The notes under the pieces: generated by a model
The model's database searches: none
What the model was told of the DNA's origin: nothing
What the model saw: the letters and a program-made list of their open reading frames with translations, nothing else
Part shown: positions 11,847 to 22,587 of the stretch, one piece after another
Numbering within the stretch: the first letter of the stretch is position 1
How the letters are laid out: each line of letters starts with the position of its first letter
Program-made: the position numbers and the translations under genes
Assembly (NCBI GenBank): GCA_965240325.2
Contig: OZ251226.1
Location: 620,001-684,000, forward strand
DNA: 64,000 nucleotides
Origin: Rebecca billardiae RCC1528
Taxonomy: Eukaryota > Haptophyta
Direction: 5' to 3'

Positions 11847-13238
11847 ATGCCGATCGGCAAGCTGCCTGTGATGCCCGAGCGGAAGCCGGCGCCCAAGTCA
11901 CCCGCCAAGATGGGCACACACGTGGACTACACCACCGCCTTCGCGATGTCGATGACGGCGGGGGCGGCGCGGGGCGTGACAAGCGAACGGCGCGGCTCCA
12001 TCTCGGAGGCTGCGCCGGGGGCGGAGCCGCCCAAGCCGAAGTACAAGTCAACGGGCGGTGGTGTGGACTATCTGACCAACTTCTTCAAGACGCTCAACCA
12101 AGGCTCGTCCGAGGGTTCGGGGCCGGCCTCGCGCGGCAACAGGCTCTACTCGCAGAAGCCTGTCGGCTCGGCCACGGACGCATTCACCGCGTTCGCGACC
12201 TCGGTGACGAAGCAGACGCACGCGTCCACGACGGCGCCCAAGCTGTACGATCAGAAGCAGGCGCTGGCCAAGAACCCGCTGAACACCGCCAACGACGCAT
12301 TCACCATGTTTGCGACGACCGTGAAGGAGAAGACAACCGGCGGGCACACCTCGTCGATCAAGGGCAAGGTGTACGACCAGAAGCCGGCGTTCGCCAAGCA
12401 GGGGTCGACGGGGGCGGGCGTCGACGCGTTCACGGCGTTCGCCATGGAGCAGCAGAAGGCGCTGGTGGGCTCCCCGCCGCCCTCGCACCGCGAGGAGAGC
12501 GTGGCCGAAGCGGACGCGGCGGCGCCGGCAGTCGCCGCGGCGCCGGCAGCAGCGGCCACAGCGGCAGCGGCCGACTCAAGCGGCAAGGCCGAGGCGCCGT
12601 CGCCCGGCAGTGGCGCCGCGGCGGCGTCGCCCAGCCCGCCACAGGCCGCCACCGCGCCCGTCGCGACCGAGTCTCCGGCCGCGCCGAAGCCCGCCGCGGC
12701 CGCGCCCGCCGCGGCCACGCCCGCGCCGCCCGCCGCGGCCGCGCCCGCGCCGCCTGCCGCGGCCGCGCCCGCGCCGCCTGCCGCGCTCGCTGAGGGCGAG
12801 CTCTCGGAGGAGGCGCTGATGAAGCTGAGCGTCGAGGAGCGCGCCGCGTACGAGCGGAAGCGGGTCAAGAAGGGCGGCGCAGGCCTCGTGTTCGACCCGT
12901 CCGAGGTCGCGGAGGACGGCGGCGACGCGACGCTCGACGACTTCTTCGGCGCGCTCGGCTTGGATGGCGGCGGCGGCCCCGCGGAGGACGACGTGGCGCC
13001 GGCGCCCGCGAGCGAAGCGGTGCCCGCCGGATCGGGCGGCGCTGCGAACGGGCCGAGCGCGGCAGCTACCGCCGCACCCGCCGCGGCTGACGAGGAGGAG
13101 GAGGAGGAGGAGGACGCACAGGAGGCGGACGAGGGCGACGCGGGCGCGAACGGCGCCGGGGGTGCCAGCGCGGCAAACGGCACTGCGGGCGCGTCCAAGT
13201 CCAAGAAAAAGCGCCGCGGGGGGAACAAGAAGAAGTGA
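11847..13238 (+). CDS. Unknown 463-aa protein with DAFTAFA repeats and basic C-terminus
   Basis: I do not recognise a family. The ATG at 11847 opens a 463-aa protein. Its first 210 residues contain four spaced copies of a motif resembling (D)AFTAFATSV, each preceded by a K-(V/L)-YDQK-like stretch (NRLYSQKP, PKLYDQKQ, GKVYDQKP). This suggests a repeat of about 40 residues built for protein binding. An Ala/Pro-rich linker of about 110 residues follows. Then comes a more ordered acidic segment (EEALMKLSVEERAAYERKRVKKGGAGLVFDP...DDFFGALGL), an acidic run of glutamates and a lysine/arginine-rich tail ending KSKKKRRGGNKKK that could bind nucleic acid or act as a nuclear signal. The order repeats, linker, charged helix and basic tail is reminiscent of cytoskeletal or RNA-associated scaffolds, but that is speculation. 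Confidence 0.75.
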   Translation: MPIGKLPVMPERKPAPKSPAKMGTHVDYTTAFAMSMTAGAARGVTSERRGSISEAAPGAEPPKPKYKSTGGGVDYLTNFFKTLNQGSSEGSGPASRGNRLYSQKPVGSATDAFTAFATSVTKQTHASTTAPKLYDQKQALAKNPLNTANDAFTMFATTVKEKTTGGHTSSIKGKVYDQKPAFAKQGSTGAGVDAFTAFAMEQQKALVGSPPPSHREESVAEADAAAPAVAAAPAAAATAAAADSSGKAEAPSPGSGAAAASPSPPQAATAPVATESPAAPKPAAAAPAAATPAPPAAAAPAPPAAAAPAPPAALAEGELSEEALMKLSVEERAAYERKRVKKGGAGLVFDPSEVAEDGGDATLDDFFGALGLDGGGGPAEDDVAPAPASEAVPAGSGGAANGPSAAATAAPAAADEEEEEEEDAQEADEGDAGANGAGGASAANGTAGASKSKKKRRGGNKKK

Positions 13239-16200
13239 GCTCCTGGCGGGCGACGCCGGCCGGGGCCTGTGCCCAGACCGTACGGCCGACTCGCTCCTCC
13301 ATACCCGCGCGTAGGAATTCATCGCCATCTGCTTGTCACACTCTCACCCGGCATGCTCGCCTGCGCAACACGGCGCCAGCGCGTTGAGCCTGCGCCAACC
13401 GGTGGCCCGGCGGTCTCGCGGCTGCTCGGCACGGGCGCCCCGTTTGCGGCGCGTGCTGCTCCCGCATCTCGATGCACTATGACGTCTCGCTGCCGCTCAC
13501 CGCCTCTCCTTCCGCCCCTGGCATCGAAGCGAATCGGCACTGTGACCGTCTTTGAGATCCGCACGATTCCGGCGGTCCGTCAGTCGTCAGAGTCCGTCAA
13601 GACCGTCGCCGGCGTCAACGTCGGACAGTGAACGGTGTCACTGCCCCGGGCCGGTGTGGCTTCGTTCCGTCACTGAAAGGACGACGACGTGACACTCGAT
13701 ATGCCAGTCGCGAGTCACGCCAGACACGCAGTCAGACTACTCAGAGACTCAGTCGGCCACCGGGTCGTCGCCGGAATTAGAATACAGTACGACTATTAAC
13801 TAAGTTATTTATAACAATACGCTACTATAGTATTACTATACGGTCAGTCACGGGCTCGCGATTAATCCGAATATAATCCGCGTGATGACCGCAGACCGTC
13901 CGCCCGTCGGTCCGTCGAGAGACGAGAGGTCCCGTCTCTCAGACTAGGTGGGTCCCTGGCGATTTTCCAGCGGTCTTTTAAACATTTACCGGGTTCTCTG
14001 GCCGGATTTCTTTCGCGCGGGGCGCGGCTCGGGAAAATCGCCGGGCCGCCGGCCGAGGTCCGATCTGAACGCTCCCGACGATGTCGGAGTGCCTCTCCAG
14101 CGCGACCGAGCCGCCGTGTGTCGGGTAGACTACTGCCAACACCTATCGCGCGCTCCAGCGCTTTGCGCGTGCTCACGGATGGGATCCGTGGTCACACATC
14201 CCCCGCCTGGCACGTGCCCGCATGTTTGACTCTCGCCCGGCTAGACGCGTACAGACAACTTGAATCGATCGGCAGGTGTTCGACCCGTGCCTTCGAGCAG
14301 GGTCACTTTTCGCTACAGGCGGGTCAGGCGACGGGAGGCATGGGTCACCATCAGGCATGTGCATACTCTTGACGCTCCCGCCATCTTGAGCAGCTCTACG
14401 CACCGTGAAGGTGACAATTGGGCTGCGCGCAAGCTGCTCGTGAGAACGCACGACAGCCAGCCCCGGGCTCTCGGGGAGCCATGTGAGCGATTGGCGACTT
14501 CCGAGAGGGCGTGTTTGGTGGGGCTTGGTACCAATCATCGACCAGCAGGCCTGGGATGGGTGCACTGAGGACTTGGGATGCTGAGAAGCCGCCGCGATGT
14601 GCATCGAGCACGCTGACTTGCCATCCGTGTGCACGATCAAGCGCCAGGAAGATCAGCAGGGCCTTTGACAGCGGCAGCAGGCGCTCAGCGATCCTTCCCT
14701 ATGCCGAGTGTGGGCATAATATGCGGTGCTCGAGCGTGGTCGCAGGATATGGGTCCATTCTTGACAGAACGCGGTCGCGTTGACAGGCGCGGGTGCCACC
14801 CCACGCTGTTGCTCCTGCCATCGGGTGGTCCCACTCGTTCCGCTTGTTATCTGCGAAGACTCGTACTCAGCAAATCTACGGCTAGGCGTGGTAGACCCCT
14901 CAGACGCATGTCTGATGATTGCCCGGCACGTTCTCGTCGTCACGTTGGGTGTACTTGAGCGAGCGGAAGCCGCAACGTGATGGCTAGGCCAGCAGCTCAA
15001 CCATCTGACGTCTCGCCGGCCAACTGGCTGAGTGCTCTCAGCCTAGCAGCAGCGTCGGTGAACCTATCGTATTGCTGCCTGGCAAGAAGATTGTAGGAGG
15101 TATCGTCGACGGCATGGGCTGCAGCTGCGGTAGTCGTGGACTGGTGGCGGCCTCACGCGGGTGGGCATACGACGACCGGTGACACGCGGAGTACGAGCAC
15201 GGAAGCCGCCGAGCGCGGCAAGCTCCGGCGGTGGCGTTGGCTGATAGTCCAGCCTCGACGGCGGAGGGCTCCCGTGTGACGACGGTGGCATGCTCGGTGG
15301 CGGGCGATGATGCGTGCCTCGGCACGCAGCCCGCCACAAACACTGCCACTCGCAGGCAGTCCGGTTGCGGCCCGGTTTGCCTGTGTCCGCGTCGCTCGGC
15401 GCCTATTCGATGACCCAACAAACGTACCCACATATCGGAACGAATTTGAATATATAGTGAGCCACATCCACGGTCAATATAAAGTGGGTAACCGTCGTTC
15501 TATATACGGGTAATTGTCTATATACAAAGTGGGTAATCTGCTCGATCTTGCTGTAGTTTGTTGGAGGTATCCGCGCACAGCATAGAGCCCCACTCTTTGC
15601 TTCATAAAATGGTTCGGTCGGGTGTCAACGGTTGCCAATAAGTCATTCCGATCGCATGTCGCCATCTAGCCACCATAACCATCAAGTAACGCTTCGCAAA
15701 ATCTCTATGTGACACTAGTGGCGCGGCGCGCGCGCGCTCGGCCGCGCGACGGCACGCGGAGTAGGTTTTGAGGTCGAAACTTTTGCTCCGCCCCGATGGG
15801 ACGCATTTATAGCGTCGATTCTGGGTGAGAGACGAAATCTAGGACGCCATTCTGAGTGCGCCAGAACATCGCCCCAGTTGGGAGGGACCCACCTACTCAG
15901 ACTCAGACTCACGTCAGTCGTCGACTGTCGTCACTCGTCAGTGTCAGCCACGTGTCACGCGATGACGTCTGACGAGTGACACAGAGTCTAGTGACAGAGT
16001 GACGACACGGACGTGAGACGAGACACGATGGCAACAATATATGCGCATGCATGCACTGATGTGACGATGTCGATATGGTCATCACTGACACTGACTGATC
16101 AGACTCAGTCATGAGCCATCAATCAACGGTGATCGGCGCATTCGGCGCCTGCCTTATGGCAGTGACTCCTCAGTTATAATAATAATATATTATTATTGTA

Positions 16201-16460
16201 ATATCAAATATCCGACTCTCGGCTCGGTGACTGCTGCCCGCCTGTCAAAGTCACTGACTCACTGAGTGCCGATCGACTGCGCGCGGTCGTCGCGGTCCTG
16301 GGCCTGGCTCCCGTACTAGTCCTACGATTCCTAGCTAGCAGGTAGCTACCAGGATCGCGGACCACTGTGATTCGGCATCATGATGAACCGCGATCCGGCG
16401 TGATCACTGTACTGTACTGCACGTTAAAACATAGTAAACTGAAACTCACAGATCAGGTCT
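13239..16460. other. 3.2-kb gene desert
   Basis: No frame here looks coding: candidate frames are short, overlap on both strands and resemble nothing known. AT-rich islands occur at 13790-13870 and 16170-16215. Short CAGTCACTGACTCACTGAG-like simple sequence recurs at both ends (13640-13760 and 15890-16110). The 14000-15400 interval has coding-like base composition but no frame longer than about 155 codons. Confidence 0.5.
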
Positions 16461-17609
16461 TCAGATCGCGGGCTTGGCAGTTGCCACCAGCAAAGCTGCG
16501 CGCTGCACGCTCAAGCTCGGCCGCACCAGCTTCTCTGCCTGCGCAACCTGCGCGGTGGGAGGATCAATGCCATCATCCTCGCTGTCCGGCGCGCGTGCCT
16601 CCGGCGATGCCTGCGCTCGGGGCTCAAAGATCGTGCGCCCGCCATCAGGCAACCACGCGAGCAGCGCGCGCAGCACGGCGGCCGCGCCGACGTCATTCCC
16701 GCCGGCGTGACAGGCGCGGAGCTCGTCCGGAACGAGGGAGGTGTTCTCCGCCACCGACACGAACGGAATCTCGCCCGTCTTGTGCCAGCGCGTGAGGCCC
16801 TCGTCGTTGCCGCACGGCCGGTCTCCGAGCGCGATGGCGCGGCCAGGCGAGATCTCGCCGGTCTGGAGCAAGTAGCGGATCACGGCGTGCTTGCCGACGC
16901 CGGGGGGGACGCAGTCAAAGCACAGCCGCCCCGTCGGCCGCCCGTCGACAAGCGCGGCGAGCGTCGGCTCCATGGAGAAGTAGCGGCTGCTGAGTGACGA
17001 CGGAATCCCAACAAAGACGACCGCCGAGCCAGCTGCGCGCACCTCGATTCTTGGAAACACGTTGCCGTCGGCAGAGACCGGTACGTCAAGCTCGCCGGAG
17101 AGACGCGCGAGCACCGCGCGCACGGCGTGCACGACATGCTCGTCCGCAGCAGCTTGCTCGAGCAGCCCGGAATCCGCGCGGACGTCCTCGAAGAAACGTC
17201 TCATCCCGGCCTTGCCCAACTCGACCAGAGCGGCGACCTGCTCCGTCGAGAACATGGGCCGCCCACCTTCGCCGAAGGTACGGCGGGCGAACTCCCTGTC
17301 CTCCACAGGAGAGCCGTCTGCATCACCTCGGAACAGCACGGTCCCGCTCTCGACGGCGAAGAGAACTTGGCCTGATGCGCGCGCACTCAGCGGTAGTTCG
17401 TGGAAGAAGCGCTCGCAATGCGTCTCGAAACGCGAGCCGGTGACGCCGACCACCGTGGCGCCCGCGTCCAGTAGCGCGAGAAGGGGCGCATGAGCTGGAC
17501 CAGCGCTCAGCGGTGGATGCTCCGCCCCAGTCTTCGACCCTGCTGTGCCGTGGGGAGCGGGCAGGAGCGTGCCGTCGAGGTCGCTCACGACCGTGAAAGC
17601 ACCCGCCAT
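16461..17609 (-). CDS. HAD-superfamily (type IIB / Cof-like) phosphatase
   Basis: The 382-aa protein starts at an ATG at 17609. HAD motif I is SDLDGTLL at residues 9-16 (Asp10 nucleophile, Asp12 acid/base), motif II is VTGS near residue 56, and motif IV is GDRPCGNDEGL near residue 262. The cap lies between motifs II and III, as in the IIB class that includes sucrose-phosphate phosphatase, phosphomannomutase and Cof proteins. The substrate is probably a sugar or other small phosphate and cannot be set from sequence. The last 60 residues (REPRAQASPEARAPDSEDDG onward) look disordered. No leader peptide is visible. A family-A repeat sits just upstream (17650-18016). Confidence 0.85.
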   Translation of the reverse strand: MAGAFTVVSDLDGTLLPAPHGTAGSKTGAEHPPLSAGPAHAPLLALLDAGATVVGVTGSRFETHCERFFHELPLSARASGQVLFAVESGTVLFRGDADGSPVEDREFARRTFGEGGRPMFSTEQVAALVELGKAGMRRFFEDVRADSGLLEQAAADEHVVHAVRAVLARLSGELDVPVSADGNVFPRIEVRAAGSAVVFVGIPSSLSSRYFSMEPTLAALVDGRPTGRLCFDCVPPGVGKHAVIRYLLQTGEISPGRAIALGDRPCGNDEGLTRWHKTGEIPFVSVAENTSLVPDELRACHAGGNDVGAAAVLRALLAWLPDGGRTIFEPRAQASPEARAPDSEDDGIDPPTAQVAQAEKLVRPSLSVQRAALLVATAKPAI

Positions 17610-17649
17610 GAGACTGATTCAGTGATGATTCCCCGGCCCACGCACCCAG

Positions 17650-18016
17650 CTTTTGAACAGTTTACGACTAACCGGAACGGAAGAGACTGCACATGTACAG
17701 CAGCTCAGGCAGGCGAGATTGACGCCCGCCAACTGTCAGTGTTCATCACCAAGGGGAGTCAGGGTACAGCACGTCCAGTTGGGCTGCAGCTTGGCTGTAC
17801 CCTGACTCCCCTTGGTGTCACCGCCCATGAAGCCGTCGCCGATGGTAGCGCCGTCGGAAGATGCATATTGCATTCAGCCGTCCGCCTGCGAGGCCTGAAT
17901 GAGGGCTCGGCTGCCGCCTCGCGGCGCGCCAGCGCCCGTCGTCCTCGCCCCACCGCCGTCCACAAAACGATTAAACGTCGTCGTCAGTCATTCTCGTCCG
18001 AACCGTCTCCGACTGG
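17650..18016 (+). repeat. Dispersed repeat family A, copy 2 (interrupted)
   Basis: This is homologous to 239-472 in the same orientation, with scattered substitutions and a few small indels. It is split at 17739-17820 by a hairpin insertion absent from copy 1. It lies immediately upstream of the minus-strand HAD phosphatase and may overlap its promoter. Confidence 0.85.
17739..17820. mobile_element. Small hairpin (MITE-like) insertion with TGTCA target duplication
   Basis: Relative to the empty site at 297-310, 82 bp are inserted and TGTCA is present on both sides (17734-17738 and 17816-17820). The insert has perfect 24-bp inverted arms (17747-17770 and 17794-17817, starting CACCAAGGGGAGTCAGGG) around a 23-nt loop. 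The duplicated target and the clean empty site show genuine insertion. There is no coding capacity, so it would be non-autonomous. It could alternatively be the precursor-like remnant of a small-RNA hairpin. Confidence 0.75.
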
Positions 18017-18483
18017 TACTACTAGTAGAGTACGACTACCGGAAAAGGCGATATGAATAATCATTATAAACTTATAAACGGCTCCAGGCAGCCGGACCCT
18101 GCCACCCTGGGCGGGCCTGGCCGATACACACACGGGGGCACGGCGGCCCCCTAGTACCGCTCTGCGCATGCCCGGCATGGGGAACCCACAGTGGCTCTGG
18201 CTGAGCGCGTGGTTTCACCACGCGCAGAGCGAGCCGCGAAGAATCACAGTGTGCCGTAGCTATACATATATATATTCTGAGTCACAGTATATTCTGAACC
18301 GTAGTAGTGTATCGGCCCGAGCGTGCCAGCCCGCCATCATCGGAAGGCCGGCTACTGGCCAGAGTAACAGAGTTAGCCAGTACCCGTGTTACTGGCCCCT
18401 GAGTACCCGCAGCCTAGGGGCAGGGCGGCTGAGGCGGCTGTCATAGGCAGTAGGCACTTGATAATCCATTTGAGGTCCGCCGT
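18017..18483. other. Intergenic, no gene seen
   Basis: This is mixed-composition spacer with a small AT-rich patch at 18255-18300 (TATATATATATTC-like). No protein frame is persuasive. Confidence 0.4.
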
Positions 18484-18977
18484 CCTGTGCAGTTCTCACG
18501 AGTGACTTCATGAAGGAGCTCACAGTGCCTGTCTCTGGCAGGGGTCAACCGAAGCCAGAGCCGGCCGGCGGACTGACTGATGACGTTCCGACCCCGGGAC
18601 AAGGGCCCCGGGATCGCTGTCGGGATCGCGGACACGGGCGACGGGTCGCCCGGATCCGAGCTGATCAGCCAGTTGGACATTTGGCAGCTAGTTGTCAGAC
18701 GTCGACGTCCGATTAATGACCCGGGTGCGGTCTAGCTCAGGTCCGCTGCTGTGATTAGAGTCTCGCGCTGCTGTGAAGTGTTCGAGTGAGTGAGTCTCGA
18801 AGTCGCAGGCAGGCGATGCCACGGTCGCGGACTCAGAACCGTATACTTCAACTAGTTCAACTGGCGAACTGCCGCCAGCAGGGCGGAGCCAGTGACGCGA
18901 TACTAGCTGACTGGCGGCAACCGCGGGCCCCCAACTGCGTTGATTCTATGCAGAAAAGGACCGCGGAACGCGGTCAT
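18484..18977 (+). repeat. Dispersed repeat family B, longest copy
   Basis: The first 140 bp (18484-18625) match 33147-33290 almost exactly, and the remainder (from about 18650) matches 58985-59404. This copy therefore joins both fragments and may be close to full length. It ends in a 17-bp hairpin GACCGCGGAACGCGGTC (18960-18976), a terminus also found at 59388-59404 and, in reverse, near 29252 and 52570. No coding frame is supported. It abuts the 3' end of the ATP-grasp gene. Confidence 0.8.
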
Positions 18978-18989
18978 TGTAAATACCCT

Positions 18990-20489
18990 TTATTTGCCTT
19001 TGATTGAGGCGGATGGCCCTGTGCCACTGCCGTCCGGCGCCTCGGCTGCCTCCGGGTACGCCTCGTACACGGCCCGGATGGCAGCAGCGGCGGCCCTCCA
19101 TCGCCGTACATCCACCTGATCTGCGAGGCTGCTCGCGGACGGCTCGCAGTTCGCGCGGATGAGGTCCTCGAGCGTCGTCTCTTCGCCAAAGCCGGCGCAC
19201 GTTTGCATTAGCGCAGGCCAGTTGCGAGGGAGCCAACAGGGCACGTGCGCCAAGGGGCTCCCGCCCCCCTCCAGGCCTCGCCAGTGCGCGCGAAAGAGGC
19301 GCGCGTGGAACGGGCTGCCGTAGATGGTGCACGGTGGATCCATGTGCATGCACGGCAAGAACGTGAGCTCCTGCAGGACAGGGCCGCGCGCAGAGTCGTA
19401 CCAGTCCACGCGCACCATCGCGCGGAGCACGCTTGTTATGATGGCGCTGAGCCTGAGCATGGCGGCCCCGTGCGCGGGGAGGTACTCGTAGGGCGCCCGG
19501 ACCACGGGCGTGCCGCCGGCGCGTCCATCCACCCACAGCGGGTGGTAGCAATCGCGCCCGCGCAGCACCGCAAAGCACTCGCCCGAGCGCACGGACGGCA
19601 CCCCACCGGTGCAGCCTCGCACGTGCTCGCACGCAAAGCACCATGCGTACAGGTCCCAGTTCTGATGCTTGCCCATGGGCGCGAGGTGCGTCATGTGGCC
19701 CACCGCTCGCTCGCCAAAAGCGAATACCTTCACGTCGGGCGCGACGATGGCTCCTTGCAGCGACTCGTTTGCGGCGCGTTCGACGCCCTCGACCGCGTAC
19801 GTGTACGGGTACGGCATGGGCAGCCCGAAGTGCCAGAACTTCTTCGGGCGGTGCGCCGTGCCGTGCCGGTCGGTCACGTCGGCCACGATCTCGGCCAGCG
19901 TCATCGGCCTGGCGCGCAGCTGCTCCACGCCGCCGCGAATCACGTACGTCTGCTGGCTGCCGTGCCCCTGGTGGCGCTTGATCACAAACTCATCACGCGG
20001 CGCGTGGATGGACGCGTTGTGCACGTCGAGGAGCTCCGTGACGTTTGTGGTGCAGAAGTGCTGCCGCGGTAGGCGCAGGCCCAGCACGCGCGCGAAGTGC
20101 TGGAAGGGCAGCTTGTGCATGAGCACTGCGAGGAAGAGCGACGCCTGCCGCGCTCTCATGACCGGACGCGGCTTGCGAACTTTGAGTTGGCTCGGCTGGA
20201 GCTGCATCGCATACGCCTTCTTGAAGCGCGCCTCGCGCCCGCGCATGAGCACCTCCAGCGTGGGGTCGCCCTCGCACGGGTCTCTTCCGCTCGGCGGGCA
20301 GCCCAGCACGCTCGGCCTCGAGCCGGGCTCGGGCGTCGGCAGGACGGCCGTCGGCTGCACGCAGTACGGCACGTCCATCCTCGTCTCGGTGTCCTTCGCG
20401 CGCGCGCCGATCGCCACGGCCGCCACCCAGCCGAGCACACTCCGGCTCATCATCATCCGCGTGACCGCGTCGCTCACTTCAGACACCAT
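18990..20489 (-). CDS. TupA-like ATP-grasp family protein
   Basis: The 499-aa protein resembles the TupA-like ATP-grasp family, known from bacterial capsule/teichuronopeptide loci and found in algae, where it is presumed to ligate an amino or carboxyl group onto glycans or peptides. Supporting motifs are the nucleotide-binding strand FVIKRHQGHGSQQTYVI near residue 165 and the metal-site block MVRVDWYDSARGPVLQELTF near residue 355. PYPYTYAVEG and KVFAFGERAVGHM in between fit the fold. I choose the ATG at 20489. A second at 20456 (MMMSRSVLGWVAAVAIGARA) would start a plausible signal peptide and may be the true start. The frame continues upstream but crosses a TTTATT-rich leader-like stretch and is probably 5' UTR. 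It is Cys-rich in the middle, which fits a secretory location. A family-B repeat flanks the 3' end. Confidence 0.75.
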   Translation of the reverse strand: MVSEVSDAVTRMMMSRSVLGWVAAVAIGARAKDTETRMDVPYCVQPTAVLPTPEPGSRPSVLGCPPSGRDPCEGDPTLEVLMRGREARFKKAYAMQLQPSQLKVRKPRPVMRARQASLFLAVLMHKLPFQHFARVLGLRLPRQHFCTTNVTELLDVHNASIHAPRDEFVIKRHQGHGSQQTYVIRGGVEQLRARPMTLAEIVADVTDRHGTAHRPKKFWHFGLPMPYPYTYAVEGVERAANESLQGAIVAPDVKVFAFGERAVGHMTHLAPMGKHQNWDLYAWCFACEHVRGCTGGVPSVRSGECFAVLRGRDCYHPLWVDGRAGGTPVVRAPYEYLPAHGAAMLRLSAIITSVLRAMVRVDWYDSARGPVLQELTFLPCMHMDPPCTIYGSPFHARLFRAHWRGLEGGGSPLAHVPCWLPRNWPALMQTCAGFGEETTLEDLIRANCEPSASSLADQVDVRRWRAAAAAIRAVYEAYPEAAEAPDGSGTGPSASIKGK

Positions 20490-22360
20490 TGACACTGGCC
20501 CATAGGCTTCTGAGACAAACGCGTGAAGCGAATTGGGCCGGGGGACACGGCACCCAGGGTCGGAGAAAATCGGCGCGCTTTTTATTTCCGCCTTGCATTT
20601 ATTCAGCCGCGCGCTGCGCGGCGGACGCGCGCGTCTCGGGCGAGCGGGCGACGGCGCCGCGCTCCCGTGCGTGTGGACGATCCCGCGAGCACAGAGCCGG
20701 CGAGCTAGGCTGGGCAGTCGTGCTGAAGTGCCATTCGCCGCTTCGCGCCGCGCATCGCATTCGGCTGTACTTGCCTCGGGCCAGCACTTGTCTGTGCACA
20801 CCGCCACACGGCCAGCCTCGCCCACGTGCGCCATGCGAGGCGAGACACACACGGAGCATGCGCTTCCGCGCGGCGAGGCCTACGCTGTACGCACTGCGCT
20901 ACCTTGCGCCGCCGCGCATGCGCGCGGGTCCGAACAGCTGCGTTCAGGTGTGCTGATTGCATCATTCATGCGAGCCGATTGGTCGAACAAGCGCTCTGGC
21001 CCGACGATGACGTTGCAGCGCACGCCATGCTGATATGCGGTGACGCGGAGCATGTGCGCTCGCGCGGAGTGGCCACACACGTGACCGCGGTCCAGCTCTG
21101 CCCCGGCATTGAACTCCCTGACTCGTGCTCCGACGTCAATCTTGGCCCGAGCTAGTACGTGCATGCATGCGTGCTGATGCAGAATATACCTGAACGAGGC
21201 CCATGATGGCCTGCGTGTATGTGCCTCCTCGGATGACATGGCGCGTGTATGAATGTGTGTATACTACCTTGTCAAGCAGTAGCTCACGTCTGGACGTTCG
21301 TGTCGAACTTGACGGTGCGCATCGTGCACACACGGTCAGCCTTGATAGACGCACCCGTGCAGCCGGAAGGCAGCATCAGCCTGCCTAAGACGTGAGCATC
21401 CAGCCCCGACGCCGCTTCCGGTGCCTGAATGGCGCGCGCTCCTTTCACGCGGGAATGTGCTCACTACATCACTATCCAGAAGGGCGCATGTCCGTGCTTT
21501 GCATGCTCACATGACCCTCGCCGTAGGTCGATGCCAACCGCTGCGTGATGCTCGATCATGCCTTTTGACGGCTGTGTGACCCGTGCAGATGCGTATGCCA
21601 GGCAGCGTACTGTGACGAGCGATGACGCGTGCATAAACTACCTGGACATTGCCCAGTGCAACCAAGTGCCGGACGCCGACGCCGCTGCTCGCGGCACGCG
21701 TGCAGTCAGCCGAGGAATGCACACAACTTCCTTGTTGGTGCGGCGCACGCGATGGCCTGAGGCGCGGCGGATGCAGTGATTCCGAACGGCGAGCGGTGGA
21801 ACGACGCAAATGGCTGCTCTTCAGCCGCGCTCAACCACGCGCACCGCCTTCGCGGGCACGCAACTACCGCAGGAGGGCGCGCAGTCGGCGCCCATCTCGC
21901 CCCTCCAGCGCCGCCCAGCGCGCTGTCAGCGCAAGCCGCCAGCGGCAGAGGTTGGTGGTGCTCTGACGGCATCACCAACATATTCGGAAAAGAAAATCCC
22001 CACCCGAAATTCCTGCGCCCGCGCTCAAGCCATTCGATCGCGGTTCAGGCTATGCTCTGCCACCAGCGCCGACTTCGTGTCGACGATCGGGCACTTTTAT
22101 AAATTCCCCTTTATAACGGGCTCCGGGTGATCAGACTGGCGGCCGAAGCCTCCAGCCCTACCCTGGCCAGCCCCCAACCAACCACCACCCTCACCCAACC
22201 TCAAACCACTGACCGAGACACCTAGCGTGCCTTGACACCACTCCACTGCGGACAGCCCGCCTCCAGAGGGGGCGGGGGTATGCCATTGCCAGCAGCATAC
22301 AGGCCCAACACCGTGGGGTGGTCCCAGGCCGACGACGAATCAGGAGACCTGCGCCGTCCT
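20490..22360. other. Intergenic region without supported gene
   Basis: Frames are short and overlap on both strands. The 22075-22165 segment is a repeat whose reverse complement is found at about 59430-59560, including an AAATTCCCCTTTAT core that also occurs at 32386-32399. There are many CATGCATG/TGCATGC-like purine-pyrimidine steps around 21150-21620. Confidence 0.45.
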
Positions 22361-22384
22361 ACCTGTGTCGTTAAATCATAGAAT
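22361..22384. repeat. 24-bp direct repeat, left copy, flanking inverted repeat 1
   Basis: The sequence around TGTCGTTAAATCATAGAATG is repeated at 23575-23598, so the two copies bracket the long inverted repeat. In minus orientation it reads as a codon string FYDLTTQ followed by CAG/GTAGG, which looks like the end of an exon at a 5' splice site. Confidence 0.7.
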
Positions 22385-22587
22385 GAGTGGGAGTGCCCGC
22401 GCACGCGCAACGCGTATTCAAAGAGCTCCCGGAAGGCATCGACTCCTAAAAGGGACGGTGCCTTTCGCCGCGCGGGGGGTTTTGGGGGGCTTGGTTTGCA
22501 AGCCGGGAGGCGCAATCGCTCCGGACTGGTTCGGGGGTTAACGCCCCAAGCCTCAGGGGTTTGAGTCACAAGCCACAGGGGGGGTTC

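Noticed and set aside
13239-16460. Several 60-155-codon frames in the gene desert
   Set aside because: They overlap on both strands, lack motifs and show no consistent codon bias.
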